From NCBI RefSeq assembly GCF_002102345.1, contig NZ_LQPP01000018.1, forward strand, positions 248,001 through 312,000: a stretch of DNA of 64,000 nt, written 5' to 3'. The notes beneath the pieces were generated by a model. That model saw only the letters and a program-made list of their open reading frames with translations, did not search any database and was not told where the DNA came from. The position numbers and the translations under genes are program-made. This DNA is from Mycolicibacterium peregrinum. Lineage in GTDB: Bacteria > Actinomycetota > Actinomycetes > Mycobacteriales > Mycobacteriaceae. Positions 17,845 through 27,058 of the stretch are shown here, piece by piece; position 1 is the first letter of the stretch, and each line of letters opens with the position of its first letter.

Positions 17845-18933
17845 TCATGTGAAGGCACGGCTGTATTGGGGCGGGTAGGGCAGAACCACGCCGGTACGCC
17901 GGGCCGCGTCGCGGACCCAGTTCGGATTGCGCAGCAGGGCCCGCGCCACGAAGACGGCATCGGCTTCGCCGCCGGAGATGATCGCTTCGGCCTGTTCGGC
18001 TTCGGTGATCAATCCGACCGACGCCGTCGGGATGTCAGCCTCGGCCCGCACCCGCTTGGCGAACGGCACCTGGTAGCCCGGAAACACCGGGATCCTGGCG
18101 TCGGGAACGGCTCCTCCGGAGGAGACATCGACGAGGTCGACACCTGCCGTCTTCAACCCAGTGGCCAGCGCGACGGTGTCCTCGACAGTCCATCCGGGAC
18201 GCGGGTCGTCGGTGTCACCGGCAAGCCAGTCGGTGGCCGACACTCGGAAGAACAGCGGCAGGTGGTCGGGCCAGGCCTCCCGCACCGCGGTGGCCACCTC
18301 CAGGGCGAATCGCATCCGATTCTCGAGCGTCCCGCCGTACTCGTCGGTGCGCACGTTCGCTTGCGGTGACAGAAACTGGTGAATGAGATAGCCATGGGCT
18401 CCGTGGATTTCGAGGACGCGGAACCTCGCGGCGGCCGCCCGGCGGGCCGCGTCGGCGAAGGCCGTCACGATGCGTCCGATCTCAGCGCGGCTCAGTTCGT
18501 CGGGGACAGGGTTGCGGCCGAAGGCTATCGGACTGGGGCCCACTGTCCTCCAGGGCTCGGGTTGGCGGGACGGGTCGGGCCATGGGCGGCCGGTGGATCC
18601 CTTCCGGCCGGCGTGCACGATCTGGATTCCGGGGACGGCGCCCTGCCCGGAGATGAAACCGGTCAACCGCCGAAATCCGGGCACCTGTGCGTCGTTCCAC
18701 AATCCGAGGTCGTAGATGCTGCTGCGGCCCACGGGCTCGACGGCGGTGGCCTCGACCATCGCCAGCGCGACCCCGCCGATCGCGCGTGCACCGAAATGTT
18801 GCAGGTGCCAATCGGTGGGGGTGCCGGCCTCGGGTCCGGCGACGACCGCCGCGAACTGCATCATCGGCGACATCCACGCCCGGTGGGCGAACGTGACATC
18901 GCGCAGGGTCAGGGGGCTGAAGAGGCCGGGCAT
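17845..18933 (-). CDS. NADH:flavin oxidoreductase, old yellow enzyme family (YqjM-like)
   Basis: 362-residue FMN-dependent (beta/alpha)8 barrel. N-terminal SPLTLRDVTFAHRAWMSPM, the VEATAVEPVGRSS loop, IQIVHAGRKGS, HGAHGYLIHQFLSPQAN with NVRTDEYGG, and the C-terminal FVARALLRNPNW phosphate/FMN region all match the YqjM/XenA branch, which reduces activated C=C bonds, including in N-heteroaromatics and enones. The ATG at 18931-18933 shares a base with the stop of the amidohydrolase gene (TGATG). In this operon it could reduce a ring-derived unsaturated intermediate (inference). Confidence 0.92.
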   Translation of the reverse strand: MPGLFSPLTLRDVTFAHRAWMSPMMQFAAVVAGPEAGTPTDWHLQHFGARAIGGVALAMVEATAVEPVGRSSIYDLGLWNDAQVPGFRRLTGFISGQGAVPGIQIVHAGRKGSTGRPWPDPSRQPEPWRTVGPSPIAFGRNPVPDELSRAEIGRIVTAFADAARRAAAARFRVLEIHGAHGYLIHQFLSPQANVRTDEYGGTLENRMRFALEVATAVREAWPDHLPLFFRVSATDWLAGDTDDPRPGWTVEDTVALATGLKTAGVDLVDVSSGGAVPDARIPVFPGYQVPFAKRVRAEADIPTASVGLITEAEQAEAIISGGEADAVFVARALLRNPNWVRDAARRTGVVLPYPPQYSRAFT

Positions 18934-19913
18934 CAGTTCATTCCCAGAAAAGCTCGCGCCGCCCGCGCCAGCGCGTCCTCGTCGGGTCCGTGCTTGACCG
19001 CGAACCGTACGGGTTCGGGCTCGGCCATGTCGAACGGGTAGTCACTGCCGCACACGATCTTGTCGTCTCCGGCAATCGCGCAGAGCAGCTCGAGCTGGGG
19101 TGCGTCGTGGGTGACCGTGTCGAAGTAGAGGTCGCGGATCACCTCGGTGGGCAGTCGGGTGCATCCCGCCCGCACGTCGGCACGGGCGCGCCAGCCGTGA
19201 TCCCAGCGACCGAGCAGTCCGGGAGCACAGCCTCCGCCGTGCAGGAAGCAGATGCGCAGGGCCGGCAGCTCATCCTTGAGGCCGCTGAGGATCAGATTCG
19301 CGACTGCGGTGGCGGTCTCGACGGGGTTCCCGATGAGGTTGGCCAGGTAGTAGTCCGACCACTCCGGTCGCCCGATCTGCATGGGGTGAACCAGCACCGA
19401 GAGACCGAGGCGGGCGGCTTCGGAAACGATGTGCCGCAGCACCCCGCGGTGCAGCGATCCACCGTCGACCACCGGGGGGATGGCGACCCCGGCGATGCCG
19501 TCGGTGTCACGCAGCGCGGTGAGCTGGGTGGTCACCAGTTCCGGTGGGCCCAGGCTGACGATCCCCAGGCCCAGAAGCTTTCCGTCCGCCCGGCCCACGA
19601 CATGGGCCAGTGCGGTGTTGAAGGCCTGGGCGTACACGGCGCCAGCCGCTTCGTCGGTGAGCGGAAAAGCGAACGGTGGCGCTGAGAGCACCCGCACCGC
19701 GACCCCTGCACGTGCCATGTCCTCGAGGATGGCGGCCTCGTCACTCATCGCCTCGGTGGCGATCGACAACGGTAGGTCGCCGAGATACAGCTGGCCTTCC
19801 CGGTCGTTCATCGGTCCGTACGGTGTGCCGGCCGGCAACCCGAACAGGTCGCGCGGGAGCCAGTGTGCGTGGACGTCGATGACGCCCTGCGAATGTGTGC
19901 CGGCGCTCATCAT
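18933..19913 (-). CDS. Amidohydrolase-2 / ACMSD-like metal-dependent decarboxylase or hydrolase
   Basis: 326 residues. Metal ligands of the ACMSD-type amidohydrolase fold are visible: HxH at His15 and His17 (VIDVHAHW), a mid-protein His (VHPMQIG), His in CFLHGGG and the late Asp in VCGSDYPFD. Relatives decarboxylate aromatic acids such as aminocarboxymuconate semialdehyde or dihydroxybenzoates, or hydrolyse ring-cleavage products. The ATG at 19911-19913 overlaps the cupin gene stop; another ATG follows directly. Within this operon a decarboxylation or ring-opening role is the most likely reading. Confidence 0.88.
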   Translation of the reverse strand: MMSAGTHSQGVIDVHAHWLPRDLFGLPAGTPYGPMNDREGQLYLGDLPLSIATEAMSDEAAILEDMARAGVAVRVLSAPPFAFPLTDEAAGAVYAQAFNTALAHVVGRADGKLLGLGIVSLGPPELVTTQLTALRDTDGIAGVAIPPVVDGGSLHRGVLRHIVSEAARLGLSVLVHPMQIGRPEWSDYYLANLIGNPVETATAVANLILSGLKDELPALRICFLHGGGCAPGLLGRWDHGWRARADVRAGCTRLPTEVIRDLYFDTVTHDAPQLELLCAIAGDDKIVCGSDYPFDMAEPEPVRFAVKHGPDEDALARAARAFLGMN

Positions 19914-20344
19914 GCGATGTCCAACGCAGTGTTGCCGCTGTCCAGGTGCTCGACCGTGGTGAAGACCAACTCGGTATCTCCGATGTTCTCGATGTCGTGC
20001 AACAGGAATTCGCCTGGCCCGAAATGGAAGTGGCGGGTCTCACCGGCGTGGTACGAGACCTCACGGACAGAGCCGTCGTGGGTGTGCTGGCGGCTGCGGC
20101 CGGCATTGATCGCGGTCCAGAAGTAATCGAGAACGTGCCGGTGTGCGTGCCAGCGCTCACCGGGCGCCAACCGGATTTCCCAGACCCGCACGCGCGAATC
20201 CTCGCTGAGAAGGCGGGATCCGACGTGTCCGTCGAATGCATGGTCGGCGAATTCCGTCTTGAGCCAATCGGGCCAGCTTTCGAAGTCGGTGGCCACCAAT
20301 TCACCGGCCAGCGGCAGGTCGGTCAGGTAGTTGTCATCGTTCAT
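19910..20344 (-). CDS. Cupin-domain protein
   Basis: 144 residues with one cupin domain: the metal-binding motif is partly visible as PGERWHAHRH near residues 77-86 and the second motif as the HFGPGEFLLHDIEN strand. Single-domain cupins in catabolic operons act as dioxygenases, isomerases or ligand-binding proteins; nothing here decides between them. The ATG at 20342-20344 has GAGAGGA upstream. Flanking genes are coupled or closely spaced (28 bases after the monooxygenase stop). Confidence 0.82.
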   Translation of the reverse strand: MNDDNYLTDLPLAGELVATDFESWPDWLKTEFADHAFDGHVGSRLLSEDSRVRVWEIRLAPGERWHAHRHVLDYFWTAINAGRSRQHTHDGSVREVSYHAGETRHFHFGPGEFLLHDIENIGDTELVFTTVEHLDSGNTALDIA

Positions 20345-20372
20345 CGTCGAGTTCCTCTCGTAGTGAAGGGTT

Positions 20373-21563
20373 TCAGTGCCCGGGCCCGTACAGGCCGAAC
20401 CGCAGATCCGGGTCGCCGGGTGTCCAGGTGTTGCGGAACTGGGAGCGTTCGCCCATGTCGACGACTCGGCGTAGGAGCGTGTCGCTGAGCTGCAGCTGGG
20501 CCGGCTCCCACTTCGACAGAGCTGAGGTGATGTCGCCCGATGAGGTGGACAAGGCGTCGGCCAGGGCCCAGGCGTCCGCGGCGGCCTTGGCGGTTCCCGC
20601 CGCCGCGTGTGGCCGCGATGCACACGCGGCATCTCCGATCAGCGCGGCCCGGCCGAGCGCCATCCGCGAGGACCGCACGTCCGACAACACCTGCAGATAG
20701 GGCTGGGCGGTGGCGGCGACCACCTCGGCCACTGCGGGGGCCAGCTGCCGGCCGGCCGCCGCGCGCAGTTCGGTGACGAAGCGGTCCTGTACCTGTCCGG
20801 GGTGCACGGACACCGATCCGGTGAACCCCCGCTTGTCGGTGAGAAGCTCAGTGAGCGCAGGTCCGGCCGAAACGTTGCGGTACCAGACGTAGTTCATCAG
20901 ACGGTCGGCTTCGTCGAGGCTGTCCTCACCGGGTATCGGGTACATGGTGATGTGGGAATTGGGAACAACCGTGTAGGTGATGGCGTCGCTGAGAGTCTCG
21001 CGGGTCTGCGCGCTGAGTTCTGACAGCGCGACAGTGCCCCGCCAGCCGACGTATCCCGAATAGACGAGTTTGGCGTCACGGTCGAAGGATTCGCGTGCCG
21101 GCGAGCTGATGCCGTCGGCGAACACCACGAGGTCGGCGCGGGCTGTTCTTCCGCTGACGAACCGCACGGTCACCGTGTCGGCATCCTGGTCGAAGCCGCA
21201 GGCGAACTCGCCGTAGTGGTAGTGCTCGGTGCCGAAGTCGGCAAGCAGAGCCCGGTAGAACGTGCCCCACGAGGTGTAGGTCCACACCGCGCGTTCGCGG
21301 TGTATAACCGCTCCGCTGGGGTCGAGGTACTGCACGTAGTCGGTGGCGGTGTGCAGGTCGGCCAGCTTCTGGTGGCTGCGTTCGGCGAACCAGCGCACGG
21401 TATCGGGTTGCAGGACGATGCCGCTGCCGCGGCCGTCCAGGGGAACCGGGGTGCGTTCGTAGACGTCGACGTGGAATCCCAGGTCGCGCAACAGTAGGGC
21501 CGTCGTCAGCCCTCCGATGGATCCTCCGACGACGATCGCCGACGCGTTGGCGTATTCGGTCAT
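20373..21563 (-). CDS. FAD-dependent aromatic monooxygenase, 2,6-dihydroxypyridine 3-hydroxylase (DHPH)-like
   Basis: 396-residue group A flavoprotein hydroxylase using NAD(P)H and O2. It has the N-terminal dinucleotide fold (VVGGSIGGLTTALLLRDLG), then DVYERTPVPLDGRGSGIVLQ, the FADG motif, YSGYVGWRG, YPIPGEDS, the YRNVSAGP strand, and LIGDAACASRPHAAAGTAKA with the FAD ribityl contact. These blocks follow, from memory, Arthrobacter DHPH of nicotine catabolism more closely than phenol or salicylate hydroxylases. It suggests the pathway handles a hydroxylated ring, possibly an N-heterocycle. The ATG at 21561-21563 overlaps the MFS gene stop. Confidence 0.9.
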   Translation of the reverse strand: MTEYANASAIVVGGSIGGLTTALLLRDLGFHVDVYERTPVPLDGRGSGIVLQPDTVRWFAERSHQKLADLHTATDYVQYLDPSGAVIHRERAVWTYTSWGTFYRALLADFGTEHYHYGEFACGFDQDADTVTVRFVSGRTARADLVVFADGISSPARESFDRDAKLVYSGYVGWRGTVALSELSAQTRETLSDAITYTVVPNSHITMYPIPGEDSLDEADRLMNYVWYRNVSAGPALTELLTDKRGFTGSVSVHPGQVQDRFVTELRAAAGRQLAPAVAEVVAATAQPYLQVLSDVRSSRMALGRAALIGDAACASRPHAAAGTAKAAADAWALADALSTSSGDITSALSKWEPAQLQLSDTLLRRVVDMGERSQFRNTWTPGDPDLRFGLYGPGH

Positions 21564-22906
21564 GACGCGCTCTTTTCGCTCAATGGGACGGCGTTGTGGT
21601 CGACCGGCATTGGCTCGCCGCGGGTTTCGCGAGCGAACGCAAGACCGATGACGGCGATCAGGCCGATCGCAGACACCGATGCCGTGGCGATGCCCAGGTT
21701 TCCGCCGAACCACGAGGCGGCGATCACACCCGCGGTGAAAGGCCCCAGTGCGGTGATGTAGCGGCCCACGCTGTTGCAGATCGCCAGCGCGGTGGCGCGC
21801 ACACTGGGCGGGAACAGTTCTGGGCCGTAGATGAAGGTGCCCGACAGCGCGCCGAACAAGCCGAAGCCGAGGAGTGGCATGGCCACGAGCATCTCGGTGT
21901 AGCTGCGTTCGATCGGGAACGCCCAAGCGATCGCGGCGGCCGAGATCACGAAGCTGATCAGGAAGGCTCTCTTCCGCCCGATGGTGTCAGCGACGAAACC
22001 CCATGCGGCATAGCCGATGATGCCGCCGGCATTGAAGAGCATGGCTGCCACCGCAACCCGGTGGTCGGCTACGGCTCGGCCAAGGCCGTCGGCGGTGGTC
22101 ATCTGCCGGATGATCTGCGGGTACCAGGTGGATACGCTCCAGAACGAGATGAGTGCTCCGGTAGCCAGTGCGGTGCACACCAGCATCGGGTGCAGCAGCG
22201 GGGGAGTGAAGAGTCGCCGCAGCACGAATCGATCGTGATCGTGGTTTCGGCCGAGCGCTTTCCGTTCCTTTCGGGCCTGCAGATGGGCGCCGATCTCGGG
22301 CGGCTCGGGTACGTAGCGCCGGATGAACCAGACCACCAGGGCCGGGATGCCTGCGAGCAGCATCATGGCGCGCCAGCCGTGATCGCCGAGCAGCGCGTAT
22401 GCGGCGGCTGCCATGAAGAATCCGGCCGCGTATCCGGCCATCATGACTCCACCCGCACGGGCCCGGAAGCGGTTGCGCCAGGATTCTGCGATGAGTGCCG
22501 CGCCCACCGGGGCCTCGACCCCGGAGCCGAGGCCCGCGATGAAGCGCAGAATGCCGAGTTGCCACCAGGTTTCGGCGAACACGGCCAGAGCGCTGAAAAC
22601 GGCGTAGGTAAGTATGCCGACCGACAACACCCGGGTGCGGCCGAAGTAGTCGGCGAGCATCCCGAACAGGATGCCTCCGGTGGCCCAGCCGGTGAGGAAC
22701 AGCGCGACGGTCAGCCCGCCGTAGAAGCCGATTGCCGCTCCGTCAGTGCCGATCCCGCTGTTGGGAAGCAGTTCGTTCATGGCCGGGCCGAGAACGAGTA
22801 CGTAGAGACTGCCTGCGAAGCCGTCGAGTCCCCACCCCAAGGTGGTGCCCGCCAGAACGAGCCATTGTGTCCGGGTGATGTCCTGATGCCAACGTCCGGT
22901 GGACAT
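21560..22906 (-). CDS. MFS transporter, aromatic acid/sugar-type carrier
   Basis: 448 residues with 12 predicted membrane segments split by a long basic central loop (about 205-240, rich in Lys, Arg and His). MFS loop motifs are present twice, GMLADYFGRTR after helix 2 and GFVADTIGRKR after helix 8, as in the sugar/aromatic-acid porters. It likely imports the substrate of the surrounding catabolic operon. The start ATG at 22904-22906 has a GGAA-type ribosome site; the aldehyde dehydrogenase stop is 30 bases upstream. Confidence 0.9.
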   Translation of the reverse strand: MSTGRWHQDITRTQWLVLAGTTLGWGLDGFAGSLYVLVLGPAMNELLPNSGIGTDGAAIGFYGGLTVALFLTGWATGGILFGMLADYFGRTRVLSVGILTYAVFSALAVFAETWWQLGILRFIAGLGSGVEAPVGAALIAESWRNRFRARAGGVMMAGYAAGFFMAAAAYALLGDHGWRAMMLLAGIPALVVWFIRRYVPEPPEIGAHLQARKERKALGRNHDHDRFVLRRLFTPPLLHPMLVCTALATGALISFWSVSTWYPQIIRQMTTADGLGRAVADHRVAVAAMLFNAGGIIGYAAWGFVADTIGRKRAFLISFVISAAAIAWAFPIERSYTEMLVAMPLLGFGLFGALSGTFIYGPELFPPSVRATALAICNSVGRYITALGPFTAGVIAASWFGGNLGIATASVSAIGLIAVIGLAFARETRGEPMPVDHNAVPLSEKSAS

Positions 22907-22936
22907 GGATGTTCCTTTCGAGGTTTCGGGGAAGGG

Positions 22937-24435
22937 TCAGTTGAGACGGCCCTGCGGCCGGTCGCCGTACCAGTCGACGTGGTCGGCCGCGGTGCGCACC
23001 ACGATCGTCTTGACCCAGGAGAAATCCTCGAATGACTCTGTGCCGGCGTCTTTTCCGGATCCAGACTCCTTGATGCCACCCCAGGGCAGTGATGGTTCGA
23101 GGCGGTGGTGGTCGTTGACCCACACCATGCCCGCGTTGATCTGGGCTGCAACCCGGTGTGCCCGGCTTACGTCGGTGGTCCACAAGCCGGCACCGAGCCC
23201 GTAGGGGTTGTCGTTGGCCATGTGGACGGCGTCGCGCTCGTCATCGAAGGGAATGACCACCGCCACCGGACCGAAGATCTCTTCACGCGCGACGGTCATG
23301 GTCATGGTGGCGTCCGAGAGCACGGTGGGAGACAAGAAGAATCCGTGGTCGAACGGCCTTGGTAGAGAAGGGGTCCGGCCACCGGCCTTGAGAGTGGCGC
23401 CCTCATCGAGGCCGGTCTCGATCAGGGCCAGCACCTTGTCGCGCTGGTGGGCGCTGATGAGTGGTCCCATCTGCGTGGCGGGTATTGCCGGATCACCAAG
23501 CCGAATCGCCTGTGCGCGGGCGGCGAGGGCGTCGACGAATTCGTCGTAGATGCCGCGCTGCACCAGGAATCGCGAACCGGCCACGCACGACTGACCGGCC
23601 GCGACGAAAGCCGCGAATGCCGCGCCCTCCGCGGCGATGGCGGGGTCGACGTCGTCGAACAGCAGCACCGGCGTCTTGCCGCCGAGTTCGGCCGTGATGC
23701 GGGCGAACCGCGACGCCGTCGCGACCGCCGCCGAGCGGCCGGCCTCGGTGCCACCGGTGAGCGTGATCTTGGCGATATCAGGATGGCGGGTCAGACGCTC
23801 GCCGGCCACGCGGGCACCTGTGACGACGTTCAGTACACCGTCGGGCAATCCCGCCTCGGCGAGGATGTCGGCGAGGGCCAGGGTAGTCAGCGGGGTCAGC
23901 TCGGATGGCTTGACCACCACGGTGTTTCCGTTGGCCAGCGCCGCTGACAGGCTGCGCGCCAAGATGAGCATCGGGTGGTTGAACGGGGTGATGATGCCGC
24001 ACACGCCGAGCGGCAGCCGTTGCTGATAGGAGAGGTAGGGCCATCCCCAGGAAGTACGGCCTGGCGCTGAGCAGCCAACAGTCCGGCGTTGTACCGGAAC
24101 CATTCCGGTACTCGGGACAGCTGCGCCCGGGTCTCGGTGATCGGCCGGCCATTGTTGCGGGTTTCGAGGCTGTAGAGCGTCTCACTGGAGTTCTCGATGG
24201 CATCGGCGATGCGCAGCAGGAGTTTGGCGCGGTCGCTGCGGACCATACTCGGCCACGGCCCGACCTCGAATGCCCTGCGCGCGGCGGAAACTGCGGCGTC
24301 CACTTCGCGCTCGCCGTGTTCTGGAAGGGTCGCGATGACCTCGCCGGTGGCGGGGTTGAGAATGTCGCGAAACTGGCCGGGCTGAACGACCGAAGTCGGG
24401 GCGGGGGATGTGCTCTCCAGTGAGACGTGGGTCAT
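22937..24435 (-). pseudogene. Aldehyde dehydrogenase, interrupted by a single-base frameshift
   Basis: An NAD(P)-dependent aldehyde dehydrogenase, first gene of the catabolic operon. The N-terminal frame starts at ATG 24433-24435 and is homologous through AGLLAAQRQAVLPGDG; the next expected residues, PYLSYQQRLPLGVCG, are in another frame that continues to the stop at 22937. Adding one C to the CCC run complementary to 24038-24040 would give one 499-residue protein, normal length. Active-site features lie in the second part: GNTVVVKPSE, AELGGKTP and the catalytic Cys in GQSCVAGSR. Whether the break is real or a sequencing error cannot be told from this window. Confidence 0.88.
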
Positions 24436-24481
24436 GGAACATGAGTGTCGTCACACCAGCGCAGGGGTTCAATGTTTGGCA

Positions 24482-24508
24482 AGACATACTTCGTCTACTT
24501 TTATGTCT
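24482..24508. promoter_or_regulatory. Inverted repeat between the catabolic operon and its divergent regulator
   Basis: AGACATA (24482-24488) and TATGTCT (24502-24508) form perfect 7-bp arms around 13 bases. The site is 46 bases before the aldehyde dehydrogenase start and 34 bases before the regulator start, and the surrounding bases are AT-richer than the neighbourhood. It is the obvious candidate operator for the GAF-PucR protein encoded alongside (inference). Confidence 0.5.
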
Positions 24509-24542
24509 CGCGCGACACCTCCGGCTACGGCACACTGATCGC

Positions 24543-26354
24543 GTGGCTTCCTCGACGGACAATCAACGGCCCGGTGCGGAACTGGTGACGTGGCTGGCAG
24601 CGCTACGGACCCTTAGCGCTCAAGCCTGTGCCGATGCCGATCTGCGGGAGGTGCTCTGTCTGGTTGCCGACACAGCGCGGACACTGCTGGGTTTCGACTT
24701 CTGCGGTGTCCTCATCCCCGATTCGAATCGTGATCGGCTGGTGGTTCAGGGATGGAGCGGCTTGTCGGAGGAGTACGTCCAACGAGTCAATTCCGACAGG
24801 CCGATCCGGCTCGACAGCGGATCACCCTCGAGCCGGGCATTCCATCGCGGCGAACCTGTGTCCATTCGGGACGTGCGAGGCGAGCCTGAGTTCGCGCTCT
24901 GGGCCGGTGTCGCACAAGAACAGGGATACCGTGCCATCGTTGCGGTACCGCTGGTGGCCGGCGCTGACGTACTGGGGACCCTCAACGGCTACTACGCCTC
25001 AGTGCACACGTTCACTCGGTATGAGATCGAGCGGCTGATCCTGTTGGCCAACCATGCCGCTATCGCAGTCACTTCCGCTCGCCGTCTCGACGAGTTGCGC
25101 ACGCTCACGGGCTCATTGCGTGAACAACGCGACGCGTTGGCGCGATCAGAACAGATCCACGAGCGGCTGTTGGCGGTTACATTGCGTTCCGGCGGGATCA
25201 CTGGGATCGCTGCCGCGCTGAGCGATCTCATCGGCCGACCGGTGCTGATCGATGACGGGCGCCAAGCTGAGCTGGCCCGCACTGGGGACGATATCGAATT
25301 TCCCACTCCCGCAGCACGTTCGGCAGCGGCCGAATGCATGTCTGCTGAGGCCACGGCGACGGTCGAGGCCGTCGCCGATGTCGACGGCGACCTCAGTGGG
25401 TGGCTTGTTGCCCGCGTGCGGTTGGGAACAGAAGTGGCCGCCCGAATCTGGTTCCCCGGCGACGCCGAAATGCTTGACCCACTCCAGGTTCGGGCCGTCG
25501 AACACGCGTCGATCGTGGTGTCGGTCGAGCTGTTGCGGGAACAGACGGCGGCCGAGGTGGAAAGGCGGCTCAGCGGAGAGTTGCTGACCGATGTGTTGTC
25601 CAGCAGCGGGTCCCTGTCCGACCCCTTGCTGACTCGTGCCCGCCGGCTCGGTCATGACCTCAGCATCCCTCACGTCGCAATCGTGGCAACACTGGCCGGG
25701 TCCACCGACGTGGCCGCCCGCCTGGCGTGGCAGCGTGCGCTGGCGGCGGTGGCGGAGTTGAGCTCGGCCTACCGGCCGAAGCCGTTGGTGGCGATGCACG
25801 GCGGCATGCTTGTCACGCTGTGGCCGGAGGCGTCTGACACCAGCGAACCGCCCGGCGTCATAGTCCAGCGAGCGATGGCCCAAGTTTCACAGGAGATCAC
25901 GGCCACCGCCGCCGTCGCTGCGTCCTGCACCGACAGCGTGGGCGAGGCCTACCACATTGCCAAGGGAGCGTTGAATATCGCGCTGCAGGGCGGCAGATCC
26001 GGCACTACGGTCACCCTCGAGGATCTCGGTCTCGTCGGATTGCTGCTCCAACTGAACGAGCCGGCCAAACTCGCGGCGTTCGCCGCTCGAACGCTCAAGC
26101 CGGTGATCGACTATGACGCGAACCATCGCACCGAGTTGATGACGACGTTGCGGAGCTACTTCGCAAACAGACAGGACCGCAACGCGACCGCCAAGGCACT
26201 GGTGATCCATTCCAACACCGTCGCGCAACGACTTCGACGCATCGAGCAGTTGTGCGAGGTGAACCTTGCCGATCCGGCGACCACCATGGAGTTTTCATCT
26301 GCGTTGATGGTGCACGACGTCGCGACCCGTCATCTACCCGACACCGTGCGGTAG
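24543..26354 (+). CDS. GAF- and PucR-type helix-turn-helix transcriptional regulator
   Basis: 603 residues. The N-terminal third is a GAF domain (about 20-175, with RAIVAVPLVAGADVLGTLNGY), a likely ligand sensor; a middle GGDEF-like/CdaR spacer follows; the C-terminus (about 545-595) has the PucR helix-turn-helix NATAKALVIHSNTVAQRLRR. Such regulators activate catabolic operons in response to the substrate or an intermediate. The GTG at 24543 is preferred because in-frame upstream starts would place the coding region over the inverted repeat and add non-GAF sequence. It is divergent from the nine-gene operon, 107 bases away, and almost certainly controls it. Confidence 0.88.
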   Translation: MASSTDNQRPGAELVTWLAALRTLSAQACADADLREVLCLVADTARTLLGFDFCGVLIPDSNRDRLVVQGWSGLSEEYVQRVNSDRPIRLDSGSPSSRAFHRGEPVSIRDVRGEPEFALWAGVAQEQGYRAIVAVPLVAGADVLGTLNGYYASVHTFTRYEIERLILLANHAAIAVTSARRLDELRTLTGSLREQRDALARSEQIHERLLAVTLRSGGITGIAAALSDLIGRPVLIDDGRQAELARTGDDIEFPTPAARSAAAECMSAEATATVEAVADVDGDLSGWLVARVRLGTEVAARIWFPGDAEMLDPLQVRAVEHASIVVSVELLREQTAAEVERRLSGELLTDVLSSSGSLSDPLLTRARRLGHDLSIPHVAIVATLAGSTDVAARLAWQRALAAVAELSSAYRPKPLVAMHGGMLVTLWPEASDTSEPPGVIVQRAMAQVSQEITATAAVAASCTDSVGEAYHIAKGALNIALQGGRSGTTVTLEDLGLVGLLLQLNEPAKLAAFAARTLKPVIDYDANHRTELMTTLRSYFANRQDRNATAKALVIHSNTVAQRLRRIEQLCEVNLADPATTMEFSSALMVHDVATRHLPDTVR

Positions 26355-26380
26355 TGGGATCCGTGCCGCCGGCCATGTCG

Positions 26381-26393
26381 CTCCGCTTCGGAG
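26381..26393. terminator. Short hairpin between convergent genes
   Basis: CTCCG and CGGAG pair around a 3-base loop (CTT) in the 62-base gap between the GAF-PucR gene and the TetR gene, which end facing each other. There is no T-run, so terminator function is a weak inference. Confidence 0.25.
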
Positions 26394-26416
26394 TATGAGC
26401 TGACCCGTTGCCCGGA

Positions 26417-27058
26417 TCAGCCTCGCGTGATCGCGTCGATGGCCGCCGTCGCCTCGGAGGTATAGGCGATGGAATCGTCAAGTGCGGCTGCGGTGTGCAA
26501 CGTAACGGCCAACGCGGCAGTGGCGAGCTCGACGAGGGCATCGATGTCGACATCGCGGTGGGTGATGCGGTCGATCATCGTCTCGTCAAGGTAACCGATC
26601 CAACCGTGCATGGCGGTGCGCAGGGTGGGCGCGACGGGCTCGGCGATACCCAGGGCTGACAGAATGCGTTGAGCTCCTGACCATCGGAGGTGTTCGATGG
26701 CTGACTGATGTTCGGGATCGGCGCCCAGCGCTCCGCGCAGCAGTGCGACGAAACTTCCCGAGTACGAATCGATGTGGGCGATGTGGCTGCGCAGGGTATT
26801 GCGTAACTGGTCTGCCAGGCTCGCACCCGGTGGTGCGGCGGCCTGAACCGCCGCGATCTCCTCGGCGATCTCGTTCATCACCGCCAGATACAGGCCACGC
26901 TTGTTGGTGAAGTGGTGGGCGATCAAGCCGTAGGCCACCCCGGCATCCTTGGCGACCTGTGCCGTGGTGACCTGATCGTAGGGCCGTGTCGCGAAAAGTC
27001 TCCGGGCCGCATCGATGATGAGCTGACGCCGATCGGCCGACTTGGCTTGCGCGTTCAC
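26417..27058 (-). CDS. TetR/AcrR family transcriptional regulator
   Basis: 213 residues. The N-terminal helix-turn-helix is clear (RRLFATRPYDQ, VTTAQVAKDAGVAYGLIAHHF, TNKRGLYLAV), followed by an all-helical ligand-binding region. The GTG at 27056-27058 overlaps the stop of the upstream SDR gene as GTGA, so regulator and SDR are co-transcribed. The perfect palindrome at 27950-27966, upstream of that SDR, is its likely binding site (autoregulation, inference). Confidence 0.92.
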   Translation of the reverse strand: MNAQAKSADRRQLIIDAARRLFATRPYDQVTTAQVAKDAGVAYGLIAHHFTNKRGLYLAVMNEIAEEIAAVQAAAPPGASLADQLRNTLRSHIAHIDSYSGSFVALLRGALGADPEHQSAIEHLRWSGAQRILSALGIAEPVAPTLRTAMHGWIGYLDETMIDRITHRDVDIDALVELATAALAVTLHTAAALDDSIAYTSEATAAIDAITRG

